64,000 nt of DNA from Pyrocephalus nanus (lineage: Eukaryota > Chordata > Aves > Passeriformes > Tyrannidae). The stretch covers positions 11,741,001-11,805,000 of the forward strand of contig CM076280.1 in assembly GCA_038380795.1 (NCBI GenBank), read 5' to 3'. The notes beneath the pieces are model-generated. The model ran no database searches. It was not told where the DNA came from and saw only the letters and a list, made by a program, of their open reading frames with translations. The position numbers and the translations under genes were made by a program. Shown here piece after piece: positions 47,891 to 59,695 of the stretch; the first letter of the stretch is position 1, and every line of letters starts with the position of its first letter.

Positions 47891-50320
47891 GATAATTCAT
47901 CACCAGCATGTATGGATTTCTCAGCTTTAATCGCTCCAGACGTTAATTAAAATCCTGTTTTATAGAATATTTTAATTTTGAGATTTGCCCAGCTGTACAG
48001 CCTCGGCTCTGTTGTCAGGGTTGAGCCGGATGATAACAAATAGCTGAATTTAGGCCTAGCCGGGAATTTGGGGGGAATTCCTGGTGGAGTCAGAGGAGTT
48101 TGGCCACGGTTGGATCAGGACTCGATGCTGTGCTGCCGCTCAACTCTGCTGGAAGGTCGTTCCTCTGCGTTTATTGTTGTTGTTAAGCCTTTAAAAATTT
48201 TCCCTTCATTAGGAATGCCTCCCGTTTATTGCCAATCTTGCTCCCTGGGCAGGATCGGCGCAGGGCCGGGCGAGGGTGCTGAGCAGCACAGTTAATGCCC
48301 TGCTCGTAAATAGAAAGGAGAAGGAATTGAACTGTTACAGATTTTATCAGGTTTTATCTCCTCACTGAAAATCTTAGCTCTCAAAACATTTCTAATTTCC
48401 CTTATTTGAAGGCTCAAACAGTTTCAAATTACTGCCCGTGGATTGTTCTTGACACGGAGAATGGTAAATTTGAGCTGTGGAAACGCTGGAATGTGTGGTG
48501 TGTGCTTTTCCTGAACAAGGGAATTCAACGGGTAAATTACAGTCATTTACTTGGAGTGTAATTTACTGAGAGCCTTTAGGCAAATGCAGGAGAAAGGACA
48601 GCAGGACAGGAAAAATAGCTAAAACAGAGGCTCCCCCTCCCTCCTCGCATGAAATCCAGTCTACATCCACGTGATGGGGATAATAAAAACTTTCTTATTT
48701 AAAATACATATAATTCTTATTATTTTTTCAATTCATTTGGCTGGCATTTGTAAGTATGACAGATTTATGTGAAGATAAGATTTTAAATCTTGCTAAATTA
48801 TCCACACATCTTCTTAGGCTTGTGCATTTTGCTCCTCAGGATCTGCATGCAATCATCCCATATTTGAGATTGATAAAACTGTTAATTTTGTGCCTAATAA
48901 CAGGTCAAGCATCTGAAACTGTCATTGAACTAAATGGAAATTGCTGTTTTCATCCTATCGAAATATTCAATATTTAATCAATTTTTTAAAAATAAAAATG
49001 TTTATCTAATGGAATCTGCAACGAAGAGAGGCACTCAAGCTTTTATTTGAAATGGGAGCATAGAAATAAATACTGGTGTGCTTTTTTCTTCATTTAAATG
49101 GTAGAAATATGGCAAAGGAGCAGCCAAGCTCTTGTAATCTGCAGGTCCATGGAGATGCAGGATGATGCTGAGGAAGTGTTGTGGCCTGGCTCCTGCGAGG
49201 TGGGAATTGCAGAGCAAAGAGCCTGCGCTGGGAGTGGGTTTGTGCAGCACGTTGTAATCTGACACTAAGTTGTGCCCTGCATTCCCCGTGTCATAATTGA
49301 TGGCTAAGGAAAAGCACATGCTATGCTAATCCTTTGTTGGAATAGCTTGTTAAATTGCGGTTGCCAATTTAAAATAAACTATGGAATGCCTGTCTGTATT
49401 TGAAGGTTTGCAGTCTGCAGTTTTAAGCAGTCATTTTAAAGCTGTTTTTCAACTTTATGTTGCATGCACACTGTCTGCCTGTGCACACAAGGTCAGCGTG
49501 TTCGCCGCTTTAATAGCCGACCATCAAGAACAAAATCAATGAGCTGCGTGTTTCACACCAGTATCACAAGGGATTTTCCCATTTATAGCACATTTGTGTA
49601 CTGATCCCGAGTTTAAATGACAATATTGATGCCCTATTAGAGCTGTGCCGAAACGGACGTTGTGCAGTTCACGCTCGAAGTTGTCTGGACTCGGTCCTTT
49701 CCCAGACTCTGGTTCCACTTTCTGTCCAGCTCCCGAGCATAAATAAGCCCTGAGCACGTCCCTGAGCCGCAGAGCAGGGCTCGGCTCCCACCTCCCTGTT
49801 TGCAGGAGGGGGAATTCCTCGGCTGCAGATTTCAGATCAAGATCTTCTGTAGTTGCTGCAAGGAGGGTTATGAGGCTGCGTCTAAATAATCATCTGCGTG
49901 CTGATTACGGAGAATAAAGTGGCATTATTGCTTATGGATGAGAGAAGGCAGCACTGCCCTGGGAAGACACAAGTGCCAGTTCTGTGGGAATTTTATGAGT
50001 CCTGGTGCGGTGTAATCAGCCGCCGGCGGCTCTGACGGAAGGATAGCTCATGGTCTGCGGGGGAATAGATCCTGTGCTGCCGAAAGGAAATGTTACTTGT
50101 GCAGAAGAAAATGATTTAATGTTGGTAGAAGGGTTATTCATTTATAAGGGATTAAAAATGACTTCAATATAATACCTTTAATTTGTAATAATGGTCTGCG
50201 GGGCTGTTTCCTGTCTAAAATAAACCGTTTGACTGGCATGTTCGTTTGATCCATTCGGTTCTATGGGATATTAGAGGGATAAAGGTATTATTTTCAGTTA
50301 TTTTATATTCAATTACGCTG
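47891..50320. promoter_or_regulatory. Long AT-rich candidate regulatory region
   Basis: About 2.4 kb of mainly AT-rich unique DNA with many TAAT-type cores (for example gacgttaattaaaatcc near 47940, and 48690-48740, 48950-49010, 50100-50200) and no recognised transposon. Frames up to 94 codons only. Best reading is a cluster of noncoding regulatory elements, untested. Confidence 0.3.
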
Positions 50321-52150
50321 GGGAGGGCCTGGGTGGCTGGGTAGCAGGGAGTGTGAGGCTGTCCCATGGCCCGTGCCTGACCCTGGGCAGGCGGATTCTG
50401 TGCCTGCCTGGGGAATTGAGGGGCTGCCCCGTGTGGGGGCAGGACTTGGGCACACACAGCACAGCTGCTGCTGGAATTCTGCTCATGGGAGCAAAGCAAG
50501 GAGGAGAAGTTGAAGCCCGAGGTGTGCAGAATGCCTTTGGCTCAGAGGGATTGCAAACAGAAAAAGGAGAATGAAGGGAACCTTTGCACTTGAGCTCTGC
50601 TTGTGATCAGCCGAGTCATTCTGCAGAGCAGAGCTGTGTCCAGAGGTGGGGGACACTTGCAGCCCAGACCCATCACCAGGCTCACCCCCCTGCCATGACA
50701 GCAGCTCCAACAGCCTGGAGCCTCCCCTCACAAATTTCCTTTGCAGGGTCCCTTTGGGGGGCCGTGCTCATTTCGGGCACAGGTCCCGGACCAAGGGACG
50801 GTGGCTGTGCTGCATTCAGTCCAGAGGCACGTGGGAGACAGGACGTGCTCACCCTCACTGGAGCTGCCCACAGATTAGATGTGTGTCCCCTGGCAGGGCT
50901 TGGTTTGTCTGTTCACTGGGAAGTAAACAATCTTGCTTGGATTTGGCAGACGGGTGTCTCCAGTTTTTAGTATTTAATAACACGCTTCACTATTTGGATT
51001 CTTGTTTTGTTAAAGTTACAGGTTTGGGGAATCACCAAAAAATCTCCATTTCCTAGACAAAAAAGATTTCAAGTTTCCATTCTTTACAGACACCTTAAAA
51101 AGATGACCCAGAGTCTCCATCATGGGAGAGCAGATAACCAGGGTCTGTATTTATTGCTGCTAAAATTCTCGTGCTTTTTAAATTAGCATGATGTGGGGAA
51201 AAAGAGGGAGGAGTCTGATGGGTATTTTTGTGAACTGTGGTATTAGCAGCTGGGTAAAGGGCAGCAGCGTTCTCAGAATGTCTGACAGTACTGATGTGCC
51301 TGGGAGGCAGTAAAGAAACCCCCAAATTCCAGAAATAAACATACCAGGAGGTGTGTTTTTCAGTGTAACTAAAGAATAAGCAGCAAAGCAAATAAACATA
51401 TAGTGCTTGTGAATTTCCTTTTGTTCCAGATCAAAAATACAAGACAGAGTTCTGGTAGTGATATACAGGCAGGATTAATCTGAATAAACACTTCCAGCGT
51501 GGCTGTTGTGGAAAAAACGCATGTTCTACTTGCAAGGCTGGGTACAAAGTGTTGAAAATAGGGCTGGATCCTGCCCTGCTGCTTTAATTCATGTGTATTT
51601 AGTGCAGAATTGCTGTCTGATTTACTGGGAAAGAAAAAGAAACAATGAACAGAGCCAATTTTGATTGGAACAGGCAGGATTAAAATGCAGGATTATCCCT
51701 GCAAAGGCTATATCGGGTACGCAGCTCACTGACCTTTTTGAGGAGCGAGCATGTGTGGAGCTGTGCTGGGATAAATCCTTGTGCCGTGGCCTTCGAGAGC
51801 GGGGACACCACACGAAGCGTGACCGTGCGTGCTGGCCCTCACCTGTGATCAGCACAGGTTTGTGTGTGCATGTGGAATTCCAGTTCTCAGCCCAAACAGT
51901 GTCTTTGTATGAATATGTGCTTGGAAATAACGTTCCTATAGGTTTGGGTGATATAAATAATGTATGTGGAGAAGCTCATAAATGTAAGCTCGAATTTTCC
52001 TCAGTAGTTTTTGTTCTCAATCACCTTGATGAAACAATCTTGAAGGCGCTCTCCTTTCCATGGCATTTGGAATGAGTCCCTGACAGGCTGATTTTCCACC
52101 CCTGTTGTGATGCTGCTTTCTCTAGTTAATATTCCTCTGTAAGTGTCGTA
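50321..52150. other. Non-genic DNA
   Basis: Mixed unique sequence, GC-rich at 50330-50900, AT-rich after 50960. Frames up to 136 codons without motifs. No repeat recognised. Confidence 0.5.
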
Positions 52151-52500
52151 CCAAAGTAAACCAAAGGAGCCTGGCTCATGACACTAAGGCTGCATTTGCA
52201 TTAATTATGCAGTCAGGGCTGGTGAGAAAATGCTGTCACAGAGAGAGAGGCAGTAAATGAGAACCCTCCGAGTGCGCCTGAATGAAGAGCATTAAGTTCA
52301 TTTACATGGGCGCAGGCCGCGAGGCTGGCAGGGAACAATGGCTTTGCTCTTGTCGCTCGCCGCCGTATTGTTCTGCCGCTTAATGACTCCCAGGCAGAGT
52401 GGGTGCGCTCACAAAGACACAGCCACGATCCCTTCGGTATTAATAACGGCAGTAATAATTAATAATATCCCACTAATCGGGAGGCTCACGGCGCCCCGAG
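52151..52500. promoter_or_regulatory. Candidate enhancer block with octamer and SOX-like sites
   Basis: An exact octamer ATTTGCAT (52194-52201) runs directly into taattatgca. Further right, AACAATGG (52334-52341) and ATTGTT (52367-52372) are inverted SOX-type cores. taataacggcagtaataattaataat follows near 52440. This compact POU, homeodomain and SOX motif set fits a neural or progenitor-type enhancer, by inference. Confidence 0.4.
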
Positions 52501-52571
52501 ACTGGGCAGGCCATGGGGGGGAGGCTGCGGCCTGGCCTGGCACTGCCATGAGCCCCTGGGTGCCCTGCCAT

Positions 52572-52677
52572 GAACCCCTGCCTGGCCCCTGGGCTGGGGA
52601 CAGGCCCTGGCACTGCCCAGAGCCCCCACAGAGCCCCTGCCTGGCCCCCGGGCTGGGGACAGGCCCTGGCACTGCCC
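52572..52677. repeat. 59-bp tandem duplication
   Basis: Two near-identical stretches (52572-52618 and 52631-52677; gaacccctgcctggcccc and gagcccctgcctggcccc starts) repeat with a period of 59 bases. A weaker third relative lies just left. GC-rich, not coding. Confidence 0.85.
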
Positions 52678-52740
52678 GGGGAGTGGCACCGGAGGGGCTG
52701 CATGGCGAGGTTCGGATTGCCCAGCCTGGCCCTGGCTAGG

Positions 52741-53080
52741 CAGCCTCTGCGGTGCTGCCAGGGAAGACCAGGAATCTTTTAATCTGTTTATTTTCCAGGG
52801 ATTTTTTTTTTTTTTTGCCTGTTTCCAGCATCCAAGGCTTTAGTTCTGTAGTGAAATTACTCCTCTTGGTGCCAGGACAAATGGTTGGAAATAAATTTTC
52901 CCTCTCCCCTGCCCAGAGCAGCACCCGTGGGTGGGTCACACTGTGAGCCTCCCATTGCCACATGGCCCAAACCCACACTGGGACAGCAGAGACTCCTTTG
53001 GGTAACACCACAAATCGGGGATGGGAAGCTGCATCCATGTGAAAATGCTTACTGGACGTGGCACTGAGTAAACCTGAGCT
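52741..53080. other. Non-genic DNA with poly-T
   Basis: Unique sequence with a T run at about 52803-52816. Nothing else recognised. Confidence 0.55.
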
Positions 53081-54480
53081 GAGGGTTTGATGAGAATCTC
53101 AATGCCACCACTGATTTCACCGTGTTCACTTTGCAGCTGTCAAAGGCCTCTCCAGATCCTTCTTCTTCCTCTCTGTGCATGTGGGCATCGAGCTTGTTAT
53201 GGAGTGAAAGCAAAATGTGTGACTCATACAGACATGACCATCTATAAAGATGAGGAGAAATATTAATACATATGTAAAAAATTAAAGGTGTGCACCTTGA
53301 CTGTTTTATACATAAAGATTAATCTCCCAATATTATATTGTGATACAGTAGTTTGGGACTATTTTCACTGAAATGTGGAGGTTCCTTTTAAAGTTCAAAA
53401 CTTGTTGTCATCTCTATTTATCTTCAAGACTTCCAGACACTTTAAACTACAGTTTAAATTTAAAGTGACTATTTTTATTCATATGCTGACATAATTTTCC
53501 TTGGAATGATTTATATTTCAATAATAGCTTAAATTATGTTTTGCATTCCGCGCTTTGATGTCATGCAGGAGGTGTCATCACAAGATAAACTTCCACATCT
53601 GAGAGTCAATAAATTGTGCTTAGGTAGTCTAATGAAAATATTGTGAATGGCTATATGGAGTTATATCCAGTACAGCCAAGCAGCACAGATACATGTAGAT
53701 ATTTAACAAAGGGCTGTGTTTGATCTCACGATGTCATTGGCTTTGACACCATGGCACGGTACCAGTTTACAGTGATACGAATCCTATAATACTATATCAT
53801 GCTTTTATCCACTAAATAAAAACCTGCCCTATGTTTTATTACAAAGTAGGTGGCCTGGAGGAAAAATATATGTATTCTTTCCTTTTGGAATAAAATATGC
53901 ATTTGGGCTTCTCATTTCATCTCCAATCTGTGTTATTCCTTAAAAATGCAGAACTGCCTGAAGTCCTCTTTAATATTTAATTCAACAACTTTTTAATCTG
54001 TCATTATGCTGTGATGAAGTAAGCATCAAGTGTCGCTGAAAAAGATTAAATTATACTTGGAAATAGGAATTGAAATGATTTAGGGTTGGAGGCTGAATAT
54101 TTGCTTTGCACAAGTAATAATAGTGGAGCTTGGGTGAGGCACGGGTTTGGATCTGGCTCTAATGCCTCTGCCGATCCCCTCTCCCTGGTGGCTGCCCCTT
54201 GATTTACTCTGGCACTGCCAAGCTTGATTTGATTTAAATGGAGGTAGGAAGTGGAAATTCCACACTACAATACATTAATTACTCTCTGCTACTCCTTGCA
54301 CAGATTTTCTTTTTCTCTGTAAACATCATAAACACTGCTGCAGCAACCCAAAGGACAGCCGCTCCGAGCTGCCCGGTAATTTCTTGTTAACAAGCTTATC
54401 TTAAAACGGAAAAGCAGGAATAATTAATATCTCTACCTCTGGAAGAATGGATGATGTGAAACAGTGAAACACTTGTTCCT
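53081..54480. promoter_or_regulatory. AT-rich candidate regulatory region
   Basis: Long AT-rich unique DNA without open frames above about 61 codons and without recognised transposons. It contains a nested inverted repeat at 53438-53467. Reading as regulatory DNA is inference from composition. Confidence 0.25.
53438..53467. repeat. Nested inverted repeat
   Basis: TTTAAACT at 53441-53448 pairs with AGTTTAAA at 53451-53458 around a 2-base centre. The outer CACTTTAAA at 53438-53446 also pairs with TTTAAAGTG at 53459-53467. The two pairings are mutually exclusive. Confidence 0.8.
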
Positions 54481-55740
54481 GTCCGTTCATGAGGGATGCC
54501 CCCATGTAATGAGGGGGCTTGTGCCAGCTTCATCCAATTGCTGAACTTGGGCTTTTGCTCTCCCTATTCTGACGTCACCTTTGAATTTCTCTGCTGTGTT
54601 CTGGAGAGAAGGGGAAGAGCAGTATCTCTTTGAAGACCAATATCACATCACAGCCGTGGGCCTTGAGAAACCCAGGTTCAAAATCTGCTTTGCGTGGAGC
54701 CAGACCAGCAGTGCTCATGGTCCTGCTCTGGTTGCTGTCAGTGCCCGGCAGGGGCCACGTGCAGGGTTTGGCTGTGCTGGGCACGTCTCGCTGGGAGTGA
54801 GGGGCAGGGCTCCTGGTGATGCTGGGCATCTCAGCCCCCTCCTGTGTGACAGCTAGTTTCAGTCATAATAATAAAGATAATTTTGGAGTTTTGGCAAGTT
54901 TTCCAAGGAAGATTATCTTTGCAGCTCTGGTGGCATCACCTGACAGAGGAGAAGCTGTCTCTGAGTGCAGCTTTCTCTCAAGTCCGAAGGAGAAGTGCCA
55001 GGTTTTAGGAATACTGTGGAAATTCCTTTAATGGCTACCTGTATGATAGGGAAGTGATGTCTCCACTACTGCTAGGTCTGGTCAGAGTTCAATAACACTT
55101 TGCAGTCCTGCTTGAGAAATGGCCCCACACTATTTGGTTTAGTGTTCTGGCAGAACCTCTTTCTTCTACAGCATACAGTAAAAAAGCGTCGTTTCCTCCT
55201 AGCCAATGCATTATTTATAATTATTCTCCCTTCCTTGTAGAAATGTGAATATCTCTATAAATAATTGATTGCAATTATTAATTGGGGAACATGCAGTATT
55301 TTTACACAACTGGTGTTACCTCTCAGAGTTCCGATGGCACCAGGGGCGGTGCACGCCGGGTTCTGGTCCCGCTGTCCCACAGCAGACGCTCCATCCCCAG
55401 CCCAGGAGAGTCTCCTTGGGGTGGTGGGGGCTGGCAGAGTGTGCCCATGGGGGGCAGGGCTGGTGTCCCCCTGTGCTGTGGCTGGCAGGGCTGCAGGGGC
55501 CATGCTCGTGCCCCAGGGGCTGTCGGTGGCTGCTCTGGGCTTGTGCAAAGGTGAATTTTGTCTGACAGGGACAGAACTTTTCTCTAGTGTAGAGAGATGT
55601 ATAACCTCTGTCAGAGGAGCTGCCTGCTCTGTGCTGCTGTAGAGCCAAGCACCTTTTAACCTCTTCAGACTGTAAATTTTGAGCAGTTGATATTTTAGTG
55701 TAATTCCTCTCCAACTGGCATTATTATTTGATTGCAATGA
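54481..55740. other. Non-genic DNA
   Basis: Mixed unique sequence, GC-rich at 54700-54850 and 55320-55560 with overlapping frames up to about 160 codons on both strands. No gene or repeat recognised. Confidence 0.5.
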
Positions 55741-56550
55741 ATTACCTTTTTTAAAAAAAAATCATAAGTATAAATTCACTTGACTGATCCTGCAAATTAT
55801 TTATGATGTAGTGTTTTGGTCTAGGATAACCTTTTAAAATAAATCAGTTTTTCAATAATAGTTCAATGTTTGCCCACCTAATGGTGTTCCCATTAAGATC
55901 TGCATTTGTCACCAACCTGCCTTTTCTGCCGGTGCAGGAGACAAGTCACCGCCCCTAAACCCACTCTGCTTGTAGGGTAAAGTAAATGCATGTCTTTGTA
56001 GGAGAATAAATAAAAAGAGCAAGCTGAGTCAATAAGCGGGTTCAATTCCTGCCTGCAGCCATGGCGGACAGCTCATTTGGTAGATGTGGGTGTTTTGTTT
56101 ACATTTATAATGCAGCTTTATTTAATGCTGACAGATATAGCTTGTGGCAAATGATAGTCAGAATGTATGAGCAGTCATAATGCTTCTGTCTTCTTATAGT
56201 GTGCTGCTGAAAATAAGCAGTTCACCTCTGTTTTTATTGAGGAAAGGATATGAGACAGCTATAGCTTCGCGAGGCTATTTATTGAGTTGTTTTACTAGCT
56301 GTGAACATGCCGCTTTATAGCAGTTGTGAAAATGGACTTTGCTAGTGTGTGGGAAAGGAAATAACATTGCAGTATACAAGGGTAGTAAAAAAACCCTCTA
56401 TAAATAATTTTTCAGACTGAAGAATATTCTCATTTAAACAGCTAGAGAGCCTGGTGATTTTTGCCAGCTGCCAGCTCTTCCCAGGATGGCGTTGGGTTAA
56501 AATCGTTCTATCAAATGCTATTAATATTTTAACGTCAAAATAATAAAATT
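55741..56550. promoter_or_regulatory. AT-rich candidate regulatory DNA
   Basis: AT-rich unique stretch with many ataaat and ttaat words and no repeat. The 276-codon minus-strand frame (56342-57172) crosses its right end; it has no domain features and is taken as chance. Confidence 0.25.
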
Positions 56551-57899
56551 TGGATGAGCCCTTCCGAGCCGAGTTGTTCAAGAGCTTTGTGGGGAAGTTT
56601 GGTGTTGTTGCTGAGTTCTGTATATTTACACACCTGTCCAAGTTTAACAGTGCAGTGTGGTGCTTCAATCTGCAGGGCTGGGAGGGAGGAACTGTGTTTG
56701 GCAGAACTTGGGAACGCGGGTTCAGTTTGGGATTGGTGTGAGCACACTGCCGTGTGGCTCCACGGGGCTCCACGTGCCCTGCGTGGTGCGTGTTTGCCTG
56801 CAGGTGAGGGGCTGTGTGCCAGTCGTGCTGTAGGAAGCTGGGGATGTGGCTCAAAGTCTGGGTGACTCTTTGGGAACAGGGTTTATCCCCAGGAATGTGA
56901 GGGGGGGCTGTGCTGCCGAGCTGCTGGTGGCAGAGCTGAGTCCCTCTGGCAGAGGGATCCCGTGGGACGCACCCTGGGTGAGCTTTGGGCTGTCTGTGCT
57001 CACCTGTGCAGGTGAGCCCTGGCCATGTGCTGCTGCTGCTGCCGGGCCCTGAGCCTGTGCTGCTTTGAATCTTAACCATGAAACCTGCAGGCTTATGGAT
57101 GAGGCAGGGTTTGAGGAGTTCAGTGCCTTTTCTGGTTTTATTCCCGTGTTCAGCAGCAGTACTGAGGGGCACAAATCATTTTCATGTATGCAAAAATAAT
57201 TTCGAAAATGGTATTAGTCTCAGCAGGTGAGGCCTTTTGTTTCCTCCATGTTTATGTACAAATTCCTAGGGAACACTAAATATTAAATTGAAATAACCCT
57301 CCCTTATTATTACACAGCCATGGATTCAATTTAATTCTCTTCAGATAAGGTTTTTCTGGACACATATTTGCAATTGCCTGTCCTGTAAATACAGTTCAGA
57401 CTGCAGCCAGCAGCTCCTTCCCACTTTCCTCTTGTGCAGGAAAGCCAGTATTTCTGTGCTTTTGGATTTTTCAGATGCAGACACCTTCTTTCTCACTCTC
57501 ATTATGTTTATGGATGACAGGAGTGCTGTAAGATGTCCCCCTTCCCCCCTTAACTGGACAGAGAAATAGGTTAATCTCTCCACAGAGCCATTCCTCTACT
57601 TCACCACCTGTTTTCAAATCCCAGTTGTCAAAGGAAGAAAAATGCAGAGCTTGGTGTGAGCCCGAGGACTGGGGGGATGGCAAAGCCCTGGCACCCACTG
57701 TACCCAGGGATAACATGGGGAAGGATCCGCTCTGTGTTGGTCAGAGCTGGCAGTGTGGCAGCTCTGGGAAGGGCACTGCTGTGGCTCAGGGTCTGTCACT
57801 GCCCAGGTTCCACCCTCCAGAGCTGGCCCAGGATGCCCTCTGGAGAGTGTGAGGGCACTCAAACCTGTGCTCTCCTCATCTGCTGAGATACCCTGGAGG
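56551..57899. other. Non-genic DNA
   Basis: Mixed sequence, GC-rich at 56740-57060 and 57650-57850. Good-looking GTGAG donor words at about 56802, 57011 and 57912 have no convincing partner acceptor. No gene recognised. Confidence 0.5.
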
Positions 57900-58345
57900 T
57901 TGTTCAGAGGTGAGACCATAATCAGCCAAAATTTTACATTTTATTATTTACACCATGGAATTAATCTCATTTTTATGAAAATAAATATATGGTCTAGCTC
58001 TCCTAATAAGACTATCTCCATGGTGTTTAAGTAATAATCATTTATTGTTTAAATACAGTAGAGGCTGTAACAAAATGCTGTCAAGAGCCATCACACTCAT
58101 TAACCTGCCAGCTAATTAGCCTCCTCCTGCCTGATTGCTGACAAGTTCTTCAATATGAACCTATCGCTGTTGTGTCAGCGCTGAAGCACCAAGTGAAGTG
58201 GAGGAGGGCTCCATTAGATGTTTGCGAACAAAGTCTGTGCATTAAAGGTTTGTTTTCTGCACTCCAACAAATGTTACAGCATTAATATTCTCAGCTATAA
58301 TTAAATTGGCAACTCTTAATTATGGTAATTAGCGCATTAACCATG
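57900..58345. promoter_or_regulatory. Candidate enhancer block with five TAAT cores
   Basis: Unique AT-rich block. The last 65 bases (58279-58343) hold cattaata, ataattaaa, cttaattatgg, gtaattagcg and gcattaacc, five homeodomain-type cores at short spacing. No coding frame. Regulatory role inferred. Confidence 0.4.
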
Positions 58346-58433
58346 TCTTGCCCAGCGCCGCTCGCAGGCGAGGCTCAGGGACGGAGGAGGAAAGCCAAGA
58401 CGCTGTGCCTTTCCCAGCAGAGCTGCCGTGCCA

Positions 58434-58526
58434 GGGGGCACAGCCTCTGCCCCCCGAGGCTCCAGGGGGCACAGCCTCTGCCCCCCGAGGCTCCAGGGGG
58501 CACAGCCTCTGCCCCCCGAGGCTCCA
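58434..58526. repeat. 31-bp tandem repeat, 3 exact copies, hairpin-forming
   Basis: Three exact 31-base units starting gggggcacagcctctgcccc. Within each unit GGGGGCA and TGCCCCC form a 7-bp stem with a 7-base loop, and GCCTC/GAGGC can form an alternative stem. Exact identity suggests recent expansion. Confidence 0.95.
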
Positions 58527-59164
58527 GCACCTTCAGGACAAAGCAGGGGGAGAGCAGGAGGGAAAGCTGGGATGTGTTGGCACTGAAGATCTTGTACTTA
58601 GGGTTAAGGAAGCACCTATGGACACAGAATGAATGCAGGTGTCCCCACCTGAACTGTCAGTGTTCGGTTGGGGTAGTAAATGCTTTGGAAGGGCAGAGCA
58701 CGTTGCCCTTCCTGCCCTCCCTCAGGCTCACTAATCAGTTGCCCAGATTTTTTCTACTGGAGAATTCAGGAAATTAGGGTTTTTTGGTCCCAGTTGGCTG
58801 TCTTTGAACTAATGTTCACACGACAAAACCAACCTGCAAATTGCCATAATTTGTATTAGTGCCCCAGAGTTTGGAGAGCCCCAGCAGCAGCTGGCAGCTG
58901 GCTGCACGTGCCACTGAGAGTCACCTGAAGGACCTGGCAGATGAAGGTGGTCGTTCAGAACATGCCCAGTCCGTATCCATTGCCTTGTGGCACTGTGCTT
59001 GGAGGGGACACAGCTTGCTTTTGGTACAGGGGATGAGGACTGGCTGCACTGGTGCCTTGGGGTTGATGGAAAATAGGTGCCAGTGTATTTTCAAGGCCTT
59101 TGTTCCTAGTGCTCTAAATTCATCTAAGACTCCCCAGGACTCTCTGGAATGGTCTGAGTGCCAC
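58527..59164. other. Non-genic DNA
   Basis: Mixed unique sequence between the 31-bp repeat and the SINE-like relic. Frames up to 106 codons without motifs. Nothing recognised. Confidence 0.55.
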
Positions 59165-59265
59165 AGTCTTACCTTCTGAAGAAACTGAGGAACGAGGAGA
59201 AACAAGTGGTTTGTCTGAAATCCCACAGGAGTTTTGGGATCAAGTCAGGTCAGAGACCTTGGTGC
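59165..59265 (-). repeat. Probable ancient MIR-type SINE, minus orientation
   Basis: The stretch gaagaaactgaggaac, then aaacaagtggtttgtctgaaatcccacagga and ttgggatcaagtcaggtc, follows the order of the reverse complement of MIR (its 'gaggaaactgaggcac', 'cttgcccaaggtcacacag' and 'gggattcgaacccagg' segments). Strongly diverged. Assignment from remembered consensus, not alignment. Confidence 0.45.
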
Positions 59266-59553
59266 ACAGCCCAGCTCACTGCCCAGCTCCTGCTGTAACT
59301 CTCTGCTCCTTTGTCTGGTATCCACTCCTTTGCCTGGATGATTCCTGTTCTGCTGTTCTGGCCATGGTGGGAATGCTTGGAAATCACAGCAAGGTCAGTG
59401 CTAAATGCTAAACAGCCAGTGAGTAAAGGGCTGGTGCTCATCTGAGCCAAACTGGAGACATAAATAAACATGAGAACAGCTCCCAGCACTGAGGGTAAAT
59501 CCCCCAGCGGGGCCGTGGGGAGGGTCTGAGGGACTTGGAGCACCTGCAAACAG
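59266..59553. other. Non-genic DNA
   Basis: Short unique stretch between the SINE-like relic and the 16-bp array. Nothing recognised. Confidence 0.6.
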
Positions 59554-59695
59554 TGCTGCAGGTTCCTGGTGCTGCAGGTTCCTGGTGCTGCAGGTTCCTG
59601 GTGCTGCAGGTTCCTGGTGCTGCAGGTTCTTGGTGCTGCAGGTTCCTGGTGCTGCAGGTTCTTGGTGCTGCAGGTTCCTGGTGCTGCAGGTTCCT
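59554..59695. repeat. 16-bp minisatellite, about 9 copies
   Basis: Unit tgctgcaggttcctgg with two units carrying ttcttgg instead of ttcctgg. Contains CTGCAG in each unit. The stop-free unit opens long frames on both strands (109-172 codons), which are repeat artefacts. Confidence 0.95.

Noticed and set aside
56035..56060. tRNA-like B-box (ggttcaattcc)
   Set aside because: No A-box at the proper distance and no cloverleaf could be formed around it.
56342..57172. 276-codon minus-strand frame
   Set aside because: Longest non-repeat frame, but no recognisable domain, changes character across an AT/GC boundary, and has no promoter or splice evidence. Could be checked by protein search.
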